A DNA stretch of 64,000 nt, from contig JAHHRY010000001.1 in NCBI GenBank assembly GCA_020025535.1, positions 124,001-188,000 on the forward strand, read 5' to 3'. Shown one piece after another: positions 42,746 through 50,809 of this stretch (position 1 is its first letter; each line of letters opens with the position of its first letter). Origin of the DNA: Oscillospiraceae bacterium. Lineage in GTDB: Bacteria; Bacillota; Clostridia; Oscillospirales; Oscillospiraceae. The translations under genes and the position numbers were made by a program. Under the pieces are notes generated by a model. The model worked only from the letters and a program-made list of their open reading frames with translations. It ran no database searches and was not told where the DNA came from.

Positions 42746-43519
42746 TTAGTAGTCTTGCCGTGCTGCCTTTTCAGCATGCAATTTTTGTTTGTAATCGATG
42801 AGTGCCTGTTCACTCTCAAAGATCATCTGACTGCTCAGATCCACGGCCACGGTATTGGCAAGGAAATCGTGGATCAGAGAGCGGTTGTCGGAGGTTGCCA
42901 GCAGAATCACCTGCAGCACAATAATTGCGCCCAGAATCACAATGCCCACCACACCGATGGCATTGCCCAGAATCATCATAATAATCAAAACCGGAATCAT
43001 GGTTTCGATGGTAAACTTACCGAGGATCGTGCGGATAAACAGAGATACGGTATTGATCTTCACGCCGTCGGGCCGCATCAAAGCAACGCCGAAAATTTTC
43101 TTTCCCATAGTCTGACCATTTCCGAAGATCAGCGGCACAACAAACTCCCATCCAAGGAAGGCCAGCAAAAGGCTGATGGTCGTAATCAGCAGCGTCAGAT
43201 TCAGCACCATACTGTATGCATGCTGTGCATCGGGATCTTTGGAGAGAGCCTCGTTGGCTTTTTTGAGGGACGCATCATAGTCGCTGCGCTCCTGCTCCGA
43301 CATCTTGTCGTACTGTTCCTTGGTAAGGTCCAGCGAGATGCCGTACTCTTTGGCATACTTCTCGTAACAGCCATTGAGGGTATCGTGATAGCTGTCATAT
43401 CGCAGGACACTGGACAGCACCAGTGCAATGCCGATGGCCAGAATTACCAGCAGAATGCCATCAAAAATAAATGCAGAAATTCTCTTCCACATATTTGCCT
43501 TTTGAATATCAAATGTCAT
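42746..43519 (-). CDS. RDD family membrane protein
   Basis: A 257-residue membrane protein from ATG 43519 (AAGGGA upstream; longer in-frame starts lack a site). The RDD pattern is seen in KRISAFIFDGILLVILAIG (Arg...Asp in TM1), a long hydrophilic Glu/Lys-rich insertion at about 50-105, then TMGKKIFGVALMRPDG and DNRSLIHDFLANTVAV. Some RDD proteins act as ion or solute exporters, but no function can be inferred. It lies 83 nt upstream of the ABC-importer ATPase gene on the same strand, with a similar promoter element in front of each. Confidence 0.82.
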   Translation of the reverse strand: MTFDIQKANMWKRISAFIFDGILLVILAIGIALVLSSVLRYDSYHDTLNGCYEKYAKEYGISLDLTKEQYDKMSEQERSDYDASLKKANEALSKDPDAQHAYSMVLNLTLLITTISLLLAFLGWEFVVPLIFGNGQTMGKKIFGVALMRPDGVKINTVSLFIRTILGKFTIETMIPVLIIMMILGNAIGVVGIVILGAIIVLQVILLATSDNRSLIHDFLANTVAVDLSSQMIFESEQALIDYKQKLHAEKAARQDY

Positions 43520-43665
43520 GTAACAGTTCCCTTCCCGGAAATATCGCTTAAAAATGGGGTGCAAAACAGACTCCCGATTTTTAAGCAAACCGGAGAGTCC
43601 ACAAAAAACTGGTGTATATCACCAAATCATAGCCAAAGGTGCTACTTCCGCAACATCTCACGTTG

Positions 43666-43690
43666 TATGATACCACAAGTTGCGTCAAAA
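43666..43690 (-). promoter_or_regulatory. Extended -10 element upstream of the RDD gene
   Basis: GTGGTATCATA preceded by ACGCAA (minus strand) duplicates the arrangement at 42711-42735. A bulged hairpin GACTC-CCG/CGG-GAGTC with a TGTTTT tail lies in the leader at about 43567-43598 and might act as an attenuator. Confidence 0.4.
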
Positions 43691-43742
43691 ATCTACACTA
43701 ATTTTCAAGAATTCCTGCGATTCTGGCTTCGTTTACAATTTT

Positions 43743-44591
43743 TCACATTTTTTGTACATCCCTCAGCCGCTCGAGGCAGGAAAAAGGAATGGCCAGATTG
43801 CCTTTTCCCCTTCCCAGACGGATATCCGGCTTATTCGCCCCGTGAAAATCGCTGCCGCCGCTGGGCAGAAGATCATATTTCTTTGCCGTCATGGCTGCCA
43901 GTTCCGTGGTCTCCTCATCATAGGTCGAATACAGGATCTCCATACCGTTCAGTCCTCTCTTCTTCGCCTGTCGAAGGAATCCCGGCACCTGCTCTTTCGG
44001 GAGACTGAGATACGGATGCGCCAAAACAGCCACCGAACCAATCGACCTGATAAAGGAAATCACCTCAAACACATCCGGCTTAGGTGGTTCCCGGTAGAAG
44101 CCCCCCGTTTTGGACAGGAGCGTTTTGAATGCTTCTTTGACAGAAGTGGTGTAGCCCTTTTCCATCAAGGCCGCCGCAATATGCGCCCGATTCAGTTGCC
44201 CGTTAGGCGTAGAAGCCTTGATCCGTTCAAAATCCAGATGGTAGCCGGCTTTTCCCAGCGCTTCCACCAGATTTCTGTTGCTTTCTTCCTTCATCTGCAG
44301 ATACGGTTCCAGCAATTCGGTCACGGACGCAAAATACTGCGGTTTCAAAAAAAGTCCCAGCATATGCAGCTCCGTGCCCTCGTAATCCGTGGAAAACTCA
44401 ATACCCGGAACCGCTTCCACATTTGTGTTTTCTGCTGCCGCCATAAATTCCGGCAGTCCAGCAACCGTATTATGATCGCACAGGGCAACGCCGGACAGGC
44501 CGATTTCCTGTGCTTCCTCAATCAGCTGTGCAGGCGTATAGGTGCCGTCCGAAAAGACGGAGTGTGTATGCAAATCGCATAATTTTTCCAT
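43743..44591 (-). CDS. PHP-domain phosphoesterase (TrpH/YciV/RNase AM-like)
   Basis: 282 residues with a complete PHP metal set: DLHTHSVFSDGTY near the N-terminus, CDHNTV, the VPGIEFST glutamate, AHPYLSLP and GGSDFHGANKPDI. Close relatives remove 3'-phosphate from nucleoside 3',5'-bisphosphates or trim RNA 5' ends. Whether this protein does so is inference. It is monocistronic and divergent from the metal-chelate importer operon. No obvious terminator was found on its 3' side, so read-through toward the RDD gene is possible. Confidence 0.85.
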   Translation of the reverse strand: MEKLCDLHTHSVFSDGTYTPAQLIEEAQEIGLSGVALCDHNTVAGLPEFMAAAENTNVEAVPGIEFSTDYEGTELHMLGLFLKPQYFASVTELLEPYLQMKEESNRNLVEALGKAGYHLDFERIKASTPNGQLNRAHIAAALMEKGYTTSVKEAFKTLLSKTGGFYREPPKPDVFEVISFIRSIGSVAVLAHPYLSLPKEQVPGFLRQAKKRGLNGMEILYSTYDEETTELAAMTAKKYDLLPSGGSDFHGANKPDIRLGRGKGNLAIPFSCLERLRDVQKM

Positions 44592-44631
44592 TTCTGTTCA
44601 CGCCTTTCCTGTCTCCCGGGGATCTCCCCCC

Positions 44632-44661
44632 ATTATAATGGTATTGCAATACAGTATACAA
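44632..44661 (-). promoter_or_regulatory. Promoter of the PHP gene with a palindromic operator-like site
   Basis: TTGTAT and TATAAT (minus strand) are 18 nt apart. The spacer holds the perfect 12-nt palindrome GTATTGCAATAC (44641-44652), and a further half-site GCAATAC lies at 44678-44684. Position inside the promoter suggests repressor binding (inference). Confidence 0.5.
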
Positions 44662-44749
44662 ATTCTTCTGCCAAAACGCAATACCTGCGATTTGTTTTCT
44701 GCAGATTCTGCAACATTTTTCTTCCTTCTTCGGATTTTTTATCTTCCAA

Positions 44750-44778
44750 TTGACAAATTTTTGAGAATTTGATACAAT
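44750..44778 (+). promoter_or_regulatory. Promoter of the metal-chelate importer / siroheme operon
   Basis: TTGACA and TACAAT are spaced 17 nt apart, giving an untranslated leader of about 140 nt. Confidence 0.78.
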
Positions 44779-44784
44779 ACAGCT

Positions 44785-44925
44785 GAAAATTGAGATATGC
44801 CGGATCGCATAGGTCGATAAAGGGCTTTAAAATGATCTCTCTTTCCATTTGCGGGAGGAGGATTTTTGTACCCTTTTCCCTGCGACCGGTTTTTTTATTT
44901 TTTCAAATCACCAAAAGGAGCCTTT
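44785..44925 (+). promoter_or_regulatory. Structured leader, candidate cis-regulatory RNA
   Basis: Directly after the promoter, a three-way-junction-like fold can form: outer stem GAGAT/ATCTC (44792-44796 with 44834-44838), inner hairpin ATGC-CGGATC-GCAT (44797-44810), and AAAG-GGC-TTT (44820-44829). Then a terminator-like hairpin GCGGGAGGAGG/CCCTTTTCCCTGC (about 44851-44883) leads to GACCGG and a run of T. AAGGAG and the start codon follow. The layout, aptamer-like fold plus terminator, resembles a riboswitch, but I do not recognise the class; no cobalamin-box sequence is present. Confidence 0.45.
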
Positions 44926-45867
44926 ATGAAACGCACGCTTTGCTGTCTGATGGCACTGTCCCTGCTTCTGCTGTCCGCCTGCGGAAGCACCCCCCTGCCT
45001 TCCGATCCCCCTTCTGAAAACGCCGTTACCTTTACCGACGATTTAGGCCGGGAAATCACCGTAGATCGTCCTCAGAGAGTCGCCTGCCTGATCGGCAGTT
45101 TCGCCGACATCTGGCATCTGGCCGGCGGCACCAAACAAATCGTCGCCACCGCCGAGGACACCTGGCGGTATTTTGACCTGCCTCTGAATGAGAACGTGGT
45201 CAATCTCGGATCTTCCAAACAGCTGAATCTGGAACAGCTGCTTGCCTGTGAACCCGATTTTGTCATTGCCAGCTGCAATACCGCTTCCCAAATTGCCCTG
45301 CAGCCCGCATTGGAAGAAATGGGGCTGAACGCAGCTTATTTTTCTGTCAGCACCTTTCAGGATTATCTGCGGATGCTGAAGCTGTGTACCGAAATCACCG
45401 GCTGCAGGGAAAACTATGGCACCTACAGCACCCAGGTGCAGTCTCAGGTAAACCACGCAATCGCTTTGGCAGACGGTTCCCGCCCCAGCGTACTGTATAT
45501 TCGGGCAAGCGGCTCCAGCTGCAAAGTCAAAAACAGCGAAGGCAGCGTCCTCGGTGAGATGCTTGCCGACCTGGGCTGTGAGAACATTGCCGACAACAAC
45601 GGCAGTCTGCTGGAACAACTCAGCATGGAAGCCATTCTGCAGGCCGATCCGGACTATATTTTTGTGGTTCTGCAAAGCGCAGACCCTTCCAAAGCCGAAG
45701 AAATGCTGGAAAACACGCTTCTGAAGAATCCCGCATGGGCAACCCTTACTGCCGTGAAAGAAGGGCGCTACTATGTGATGGATCCCAAATTATACAATCT
45801 CAAGCCAAACGAACGATGGGGGGAAGCTTATGCACACTTGGCCCAAATTCTCTACGAGGCGGAATAA
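44926..45867 (+). CDS. Metal-chelate ABC transporter substrate-binding lipoprotein (FecB/BtuF type)
   Basis: 313 residues from ATG 44926 (AGGAG upstream). Signal peptide and lipobox LLSACGS. The family pattern is FTDDLGREITVDRPQRVACL, then LGSSKQLNLEQLLACEPDFVIA and VKEGRYYVMDPKLYN. This class binds siderophores, heme or cobalamin. The co-transcribed CysG-like gene favours a tetrapyrrole or its metal, but that is inference. It overlaps the permease gene by 38 nt. Confidence 0.9.
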   Translation: MKRTLCCLMALSLLLLSACGSTPLPSDPPSENAVTFTDDLGREITVDRPQRVACLIGSFADIWHLAGGTKQIVATAEDTWRYFDLPLNENVVNLGSSKQLNLEQLLACEPDFVIASCNTASQIALQPALEEMGLNAAYFSVSTFQDYLRMLKLCTEITGCRENYGTYSTQVQSQVNHAIALADGSRPSVLYIRASGSSCKVKNSEGSVLGEMLADLGCENIADNNGSLLEQLSMEAILQADPDYIFVVLQSADPSKAEEMLENTLLKNPAWATLTAVKEGRYYVMDPKLYNLKPNERWGEAYAHLAQILYEAE

Positions 45868-46843
45868 GCAGCTGTTCTGGCTGCTGCTGTGTCTGCTGAC
45901 ACCGATTGTCGCAATTCTCAGCCTTTGTATCGGTTCCGTCCCTCTGACACCGGAGCAGATTTTCGCCGTTCTCACCGGTCAGGATACCACCTCCGCGGCG
46001 GCCAAAATTCTTCTCTACACCCGGCTGCCCCGCACCTGCGCCGCTCTTCTGGCAGGATCTGCCCTGGCGGTATCCGGCGCAGTCATCCAGACCGTTCTCT
46101 ATAACCCCCTGGCCTCCCCCGGCGTCATCGGTGTCAATTCCAGTGCCGGTCTTGCCGTCGCACTGGTTTGTGCCGTTTCCCCCTTTGCACAGCAATGGAC
46201 ACCTTTTGTTGCCTTTTTCGGTGGACTTCTGGGTGTCCTGATGGTCTTGGGACTTTCCGAACGTACCGGTGCCTCTAAGATGACGGTTGTACTGGCAGGC
46301 ATTGCCGTCTCCAATCTGTTCAGTGCCGGAATCGATGCAGTGGTCACACTGGTCCCGGATGCGCTCAACGGCGTCTCGGATTTTCGCATCGGCGGTCTGT
46401 CCGGTGTAACCATGTCTCAACTGGCACCGGCCGCCGTCATGATTTTCGTGAGTCTGGTGCTGATTCTTTCCATGTCGGAGCAGATCAACATTCTTTCTCT
46501 GGGCAGCGACACGGCGCAGAGTCTCGGTCTGCCGGTTCGCTCGGTACGTCTGATTCTTCTGACCCTCGCCGCCGCACTGTCCGGCGCAGCCGTCAGTTTT
46601 GCAGGACTTCTGGGATTTGTGGGACTGATCGTTCCCCATATTATGCGGCAGTTTGCAGGAGAAGAGAGCTTTCCGCTCCTGCTTTCGTCCATTTTGGGCG
46701 GTGCCTTCTTTGTCACCCTCTGCGATTTGCTGGCCAGAGTATTGTTTGCTCCCTATGAGCTGCCCGTAGGCATCGTGCTGTCCTTTGCCGGTGCGCCTTT
46801 CTTCCTGTGGTTGCTGTTTCGCCAGAGAGGGGGCAGAACATGA
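45830..46843 (+). CDS. FecCD/BtuC family ABC permease
   Basis: 337 residues with about nine to ten TM helices. Family signatures are TRLPRTCAALLAGSALAVSGAVIQ, NPLASPGVIGVNSSAGLAVAL, GLLGFVGLIVPHIMR and ELPVGIVLSFAGAPFFLWLL. The ATG lies inside the upstream gene and ATGA overlaps the ATPase start, so all three are translationally coupled. Confidence 0.94.
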   Translation: MHTWPKFSTRRNKQLFWLLLCLLTPIVAILSLCIGSVPLTPEQIFAVLTGQDTTSAAAKILLYTRLPRTCAALLAGSALAVSGAVIQTVLYNPLASPGVIGVNSSAGLAVALVCAVSPFAQQWTPFVAFFGGLLGVLMVLGLSERTGASKMTVVLAGIAVSNLFSAGIDAVVTLVPDALNGVSDFRIGGLSGVTMSQLAPAAVMIFVSLVLILSMSEQINILSLGSDTAQSLGLPVRSVRLILLTLAAALSGAAVSFAGLLGFVGLIVPHIMRQFAGEESFPLLLSSILGGAFFVTLCDLLARVLFAPYELPVGIVLSFAGAPFFLWLLFRQRGGRT

Positions 46844-47658
46844 TCACTTTGCAAAATCTTACTGCCGGATACAACGGAAAGCCGGTCATTCAAAATATCA
46901 GTCTGAACTTTGTTCCCGGAGAGGTGCTGGTCCTGCTGGGGCCAAACGGCTGCGGAAAATCCACGCTGCTGAAAGCCGCACTGGGGCTTTTGCCCCCCAT
47001 GAGCGGAGAGGTCTTCTATGGCGACACCGAAATCCGCCGGCTGAAGCCCAGAGAAATCGCGCAAAAGGCCGCCTTTCTGACGCAGAGCCGCAACACCCCC
47101 TCCATCACCGCCCAAAAAATGGTTCTCCATGGACGTTTTCCCTATCTCTCCTACCCCCGTCATTACAGCAGCAAAGACCATGCCATCGTACGGCAGGCCA
47201 TGGAAGTCACCGGCTGTCTTCCCTACGAAAACGTGAATGTCAGCAACCTCAGCGGCGGCGAACGGCAAAGCGTCTATCTTGCCATGGCGCTGGCACAGAA
47301 TACGGGCACCGTTTTTATGGACGAGCCCACCACCTATCTGGATATTCACCGCCAGCTGCAGCTGATGCAGACTGCCCGAACGCTTTCTCAGCTGGGAAAG
47401 GCCGTCGTTCTGGTGCTGCATGATCTGCCCATGGCGCTGGGCGCCGCAGACCGGGTCGCCGTGCTGGGGAACGGCTGTTTACAATGCTGCGACACTCCGG
47501 AAAACGTATTCGGCTCCGGTATTCTGGACACCGTCTTTTCCGTAGAAGTCCATCGAGCCGATACGCCTCACGGACCGCAATACTACTGCACACCGAAAAA
47601 GGAGGAAAACGAATGCCGCACTTTCCTATGTTCGTCGATCTGGAAGGACAAAATATAA
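46840..47658 (+). CDS. FecE/BtuD-type ABC transporter ATPase
   Basis: 272 residues. Walker A GPNGCGKST, signature NLSGGERQSVYLAMALAQ, Walker B VFMDEPTTYLDI and H-loop VLVLHDLPMAL. GAGAGGGGG precedes the ATG. The last 46 nt overlap the cysG-like gene in another frame, so the C-terminal tail (after TPKKEENE) may be dispensable. Confidence 0.94.
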   Translation: MITLQNLTAGYNGKPVIQNISLNFVPGEVLVLLGPNGCGKSTLLKAALGLLPPMSGEVFYGDTEIRRLKPREIAQKAAFLTQSRNTPSITAQKMVLHGRFPYLSYPRHYSSKDHAIVRQAMEVTGCLPYENVNVSNLSGGERQSVYLAMALAQNTGTVFMDEPTTYLDIHRQLQLMQTARTLSQLGKAVVLVLHDLPMALGAADRVAVLGNGCLQCCDTPENVFGSGILDTVFSVEVHRADTPHGPQYYCTPKKEENECRTFLCSSIWKDKI

Positions 47659-48965
47659 CCGTCGTGGGCGGCGGCACCGTCGCCCTTCGGAAAATCGAAA
47701 AATTAACTTCATTCGGAGGAAATATTCAGGTCATCGCCCCTGAAATTCTTCAGGAAATCGAGGAAATTCCGAATCTCAGGCTGCAGCGCCGCAAATTTCG
47801 TTACCGGGATCTGTTCCCACGCCCGGCGCTGGTAATCGCCGCCACCAATCAAAGTGACCTAAACCACAAAATTGCCCTTTTCTGCCGACGCAGACGGATT
47901 CCCGTCAATGTCGTGGACGATCCGGCGTATTGCAGCTTTCTCTTTCCGGCACTGGTGCAGCAGGGCAGCTTTACGGCCGGTATCTCTACCGACGGCGCCA
48001 GCCCTGTGGCAGCCGCCTACTACAAAGAACAGCTGCGGCAAATGCTCCCCAACCATCTGGAGGAAATTCTTCTCTGGCTGCAGGAGCAGCGCCCCCTGCT
48101 GAAATCCGAAATTCCCCGGCAATCCCAAAGAGCTGCCGTCTTCCGGAAGCTCTTTGATGCCTGCATCACGGCAGATCGTCCCCTGACCGCCGAGGAAGCC
48201 TCTGCTTATTTCACCCGCCCCATATCCGGCAGCGTTGCTCTGGTGGGAGCCGGATGCGGAAAAGCCGATCTGATCACCCTGCGGGGACTGCGGCTGCTGC
48301 AGCAGTGTCAGGCCGTCGTATACGACGATCTGATTGACACTAAACTATTGGACGCCGTTCCGGAATCCGCCCGCAGAGTGTATGTGGGCAAACGTGCCGG
48401 TGCTCATGCCGCTCCTCAGGAGGAAATCAACCGAATTCTTGTGGATTTGGCAAAATCCGGACTCCGTGTGGTGCGTCTGAAAGGCGGCGACCCCTATCTG
48501 TTCGGACGGGGCGGCGAAGAAATGCTGGCTCTGAAAGAAAACGGCATTTCCTGTCAGGAAGTCCCCGGCATTCCGTCGCCCATCGGCATTCCGGCAGAGG
48601 CCGGCATTCCGGTGACCCATCGGGGAATCAGCCGCAGCCTGCATATCATCACCGCTCACACGTCCGACACCGCCGACGGTCTCCCGGCGGATTTTGACGC
48701 GCTGGCCCAGCTTTCCGGCACGCTGGTGTTCCTTATGGGGCTTCACCAGCTTCCCAAAATCACCACACGGCTGATGGCCGCCGGAAAATGTGCAGACACC
48801 CCGGCGGCAGTTCTCTCAGGTGGAAATGCGCCCCATCCGTCCCGGGTGCGGGCCACCCTTTCCACTTTGGAGGATGCCGTCAAATCTGCACAGGTGGAAG
48901 CTCCTGCCATCATTCTGGTGGGAGATGTGGCTGCCATGGATCTGGAAGCACCGGATTCTCCCTGA
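47613..48965 (+). CDS. cysG: Siroheme synthase-type fusion: precorrin-2 dehydrogenase + uroporphyrinogen-III C-methyltransferase
   Basis: 450 residues, near the 457 of CysG. The N-terminal half (about 1-205) is an NAD-dependent precorrin-2 dehydrogenase with NITVVGGGTVALRKIEKL, VIAATNQSDLN and NVVDDPAYCSF (catalytic Asp). The C-terminal half is the SAM-dependent methyltransferase: GSVALVGAGCGKADLITL, VVYDDLID, VGKRAGAHAAPQEEIN, RLKGGDPYLFGRGGEE and EAGIPVTHRG. It makes precorrin-2 and sirohydrochlorin, the branch point to siroheme and, in anaerobes, cobalamin. GGAGG is seven nt upstream of ATG 47613. Last in the importer operon, which ties tetrapyrrole synthesis to metal-chelate uptake. Confidence 0.92.
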   Translation: MPHFPMFVDLEGQNITVVGGGTVALRKIEKLTSFGGNIQVIAPEILQEIEEIPNLRLQRRKFRYRDLFPRPALVIAATNQSDLNHKIALFCRRRRIPVNVVDDPAYCSFLFPALVQQGSFTAGISTDGASPVAAAYYKEQLRQMLPNHLEEILLWLQEQRPLLKSEIPRQSQRAAVFRKLFDACITADRPLTAEEASAYFTRPISGSVALVGAGCGKADLITLRGLRLLQQCQAVVYDDLIDTKLLDAVPESARRVYVGKRAGAHAAPQEEINRILVDLAKSGLRVVRLKGGDPYLFGRGGEEMLALKENGISCQEVPGIPSPIGIPAEAGIPVTHRGISRSLHIITAHTSDTADGLPADFDALAQLSGTLVFLMGLHQLPKITTRLMAAGKCADTPAAVLSGGNAPHPSRVRATLSTLEDAVKSAQVEAPAIILVGDVAAMDLEAPDSP

Positions 48966-48981
48966 GAATCATTGTCATTAT

Positions 48982-49014
48982 AAAAGCACCATCCCCAATC
49001 AGGATGGTGCTTTT
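48982..49014 (+). terminator. Terminator of the importer / siroheme operon
   Basis: A 13-bp perfect stem AAAAGCACCATCC/GGATGGTGCTTTT with a 7-nt loop lies 16 nt after the cysG-like stop. Confidence 0.88.
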
Positions 49015-49076
49015 GTGTCTGTATCGCCCCGGAAACTGCTCGCAGCATCCAGCGCCAAAAGCAGGCAGCTTCCCAG

Positions 49077-49118
49077 AAAAAAACTGCATTGCAGATGATT
49101 TCATCCGCAATGCAGTTT
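49077..49118 (-). terminator. Terminator of the YczE-type gene
   Basis: A 12-bp stem AAACTGCATTGC/GCAATGCAGTTT with seven T on its minus-strand side, just beyond the stop of the gene. Confidence 0.82.
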
Positions 49119-49140
49119 CTGTTTTATGGAATGGCGGCCG

Positions 49141-49809
49141 TTACTGCCGGGCTGTATTCTGAGGAGTTTCTGTTTCGGTTTTCAGCAGGGGTCTTGCAAC
49201 TTTTACGTTAAAGAATTCAATCAGCGGCCCCATAAAGAATGCCGTGATAATGGTGCCGACGCCTGCAATCGTCGGGATTTCCTTGGGAGCGCCGCCGGAA
49301 ATCAGGAAAACAACAATGCCAATGATGACGCAGACAATATCCGTACCTGCTCTGCAGTATTTGAACTTGCCCAGTTTCCATTTTTCTGTCAGTGCAATCG
49401 CCACCGCGTCATAGGGAGACACTCCCAGGTCAGCCGTCATGTACAGGGACGATCCGAAGCAAAGGACAACAATTGCAATCAGCAGGCTCACAACACGAAT
49501 GGGCAATGACATGACAGGCATCAGGATCTGAAGCTGCTCCAGCGTAAATTCGGTAACATATCCCAGAAAAAACAGATTGATAGCGGTTGCAATGCCAACA
49601 TTATGCCGGTCTGTCAGCAGGGCGAACGCCAGCAAAAGCAGATTGACAATCGCATACAATGTACCGAAGGAAATGGGAATCAGCGCATTCAGTCCGCTCA
49701 TCAGAGACTGGAACGGATCCACACCCAGCGCCGCATGTTTAAACAGGCCCACGCTAACCGCGCAAATAATCACCCCTGACAGGGACATCAGCACTCTTTT
49801 GGTCTTCAT
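49141..49809 (-). CDS. YczE/YyaS/YitT family membrane protein
   Basis: 222 residues, about five to six TM helices, with the duplicated motif of this family: AALGVDPFQSLMSGL near the N-terminus and ADLGVSPYDAVAIAL near residue 130. Family members are unassigned; some lie beside biotin or sulfur genes, which is not the case here. GGGGGG lies before ATG 49809. It is monocistronic; the 120 nt between it and the tRNA terminator show only a loose promoter. Confidence 0.85.
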   Translation of the reverse strand: MKTKRVLMSLSGVIICAVSVGLFKHAALGVDPFQSLMSGLNALIPISFGTLYAIVNLLLLAFALLTDRHNVGIATAINLFFLGYVTEFTLEQLQILMPVMSLPIRVVSLLIAIVVLCFGSSLYMTADLGVSPYDAVAIALTEKWKLGKFKYCRAGTDIVCVIIGIVVFLISGGAPKEIPTIAGVGTIITAFFMGPLIEFFNVKVARPLLKTETETPQNTARQ

Positions 49810-49932
49810 AGCGAACCCCCCGTATACATATAAATTCTAATCATCAAGGCTGTCAGGAAAGGGATTCCGATCACATATAAGCCGTGCGCGAACGGAACCC
49901 CGCCCTCTTCTCTTCCTGACACCGTCTGCCGC

Positions 49933-49962
49933 AAAAAATCCGCCATCAAACGATAGCGGATT
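49933..49962 (-). terminator. Terminator of the tRNA-Thr/tRNA-Tyr transcript
   Basis: An 11-bp stem AATCCGCTATC/GATGGCGGATT (one G-T pair) with a GTTT loop and six T, just 3' of tRNA-Tyr on the minus strand. Confidence 0.85.
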
Positions 49963-49967
49963 CTTTA

Positions 49968-50051
49968 TGGTGGGGGAGGACGGATTCGAACCATCGAAGC
50001 ATATGCAGCAGATTTACAGTCTGTCCCCTTTGGCCACTCGGGAACTCCCCC
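49968..50051 (-). tRNA. tRNA-Tyr (GTA)
   Basis: A type-II tRNA of 84 nt including an encoded CCA. Acceptor GGGGGAG pairs with CTCCCCC; the anticodon loop CTGTAAA gives GUA; a long variable arm (TGCATATGCTTCGA region) and the T-loop GTTCGAATC are present. Confidence 0.97.
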
Positions 50052-50068
50052 ATATTTGATTAGCTGTC

Positions 50069-50144
50069 TGGAGCCGGTAGACGGACTCGAACCCCCGACC
50101 TACTGATTACAAATCAGTTGCTCTACCAACTGAGCTATACCGGC
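50069..50144 (-). tRNA. tRNA-Thr (TGT)
   Basis: 76 nt with encoded CCA. Acceptor GCCGGTA/TACCGGC, D-loop AGCTCAGTTGGTAGAGC, anticodon loop TTTGTAA (UGU) and T-loop GTTCGAGTC. It is 17 nt upstream of tRNA-Tyr in the same transcript. Confidence 0.97.
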
Positions 50145-50219
50145 GGCTCAAACAGAACACGCTTATTATAGCCAGTTGCTCCTGATTTGTCAAGTACTTT
50201 TCACCAAGTTTCTCATATT

Positions 50220-50722
50220 TTATTTCATGTGTTTCAGTATGTCTCCGGCGGTCAAAGATCTCTTGTCCCTCCACGAAATGCAAACAAATCCGGAGCATAC
50301 AAAGCTTGGGATTTGCTGGAGATTCCTTTCCCTGATGATCTTCTGACGCTGCTCCAACCGTTCCTGCCGAAGGGCATCTCTGTCTACATTTTCGTCCGGG
50401 AGCTTCCTGACTTGTATTTTCTTCAACTTCTTCGGTAACTCTACTGTAAGTGAATTTTATTGATCATCGTTGCAAAGCCATCATAGAGTCATTCCTCGTC
50501 ATAGCAGTTGGCATTGCATAAATATATATCCTCATCGTATTTGGAACACGCTCACTCAGCTGCATTCTCTCACCTTCCGGCGATATAAAGAGCCACATTC
50601 GGAACATCGAATGTGGCTCGACAAAGGATGAATAATATTTTGAAGTCTTGCTTCTAAAAGCTCCTCCTGCCGTCTCGACAACAATAATCGCTCCTTGGTA
50701 ACACATCTTTGTCAATGATAAA
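50220..50722 (-). pseudogene. Decayed site-specific serine recombinase (C-terminal part)
   Basis: The longest open frame at 50464-50715 is not the coding one. In the frame starting at 50702 the minus strand reads VTKERLLLSRRQEELLEARL, then HPLSSHIRCSECGSLYRRKV. This is the recombinase-domain to zinc-ribbon junction of large serine recombinases, with the CxxC pair at 50595-50606. Stops and frame changes follow at 50556. In other frames CYDEE-x-LYDGFATMINKIH (about 50450-50510) and a charged coiled-coil segment (50220-50426: EQRQKIIRERNLQQIPSF) look like its further C-terminus. The catalytic N-terminus is missing. It is a remnant of an integrated element beside tRNA genes. Confidence 0.6.
50590..50619. 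repeat. Perfect 12-bp inverted repeat inside the recombinase remnant
   Basis: GAGCCACATTCG, six-nt loop, CGAATGTGGCTC. It coincides with the zinc-ribbon CxxC codons, whose two Cys codons sit at its centre; there is no T run. Confidence 0.6.
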
Positions 50723-50809
50723 TGATATAAGAATGCGTTAATTTTCTACTGAAAGAAAGCTACGCAAACAGTTTGCTCTGAGTTGCACCCTTTCGTAAAT
50801 CGTACATAC

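Noticed and set aside
44785..44925. Cobalamin riboswitch upstream of the metal-chelate importer
   Set aside because: The leader is too short (about 140 nt) and lacks the conserved B12-box; kept only as an unassigned leader.
50464..50715. Open frame of 83 codons as a gene
   Set aside because: A different frame of the same DNA encodes the serine-recombinase zinc-ribbon motif, so this frame is a by-product of the decayed gene.
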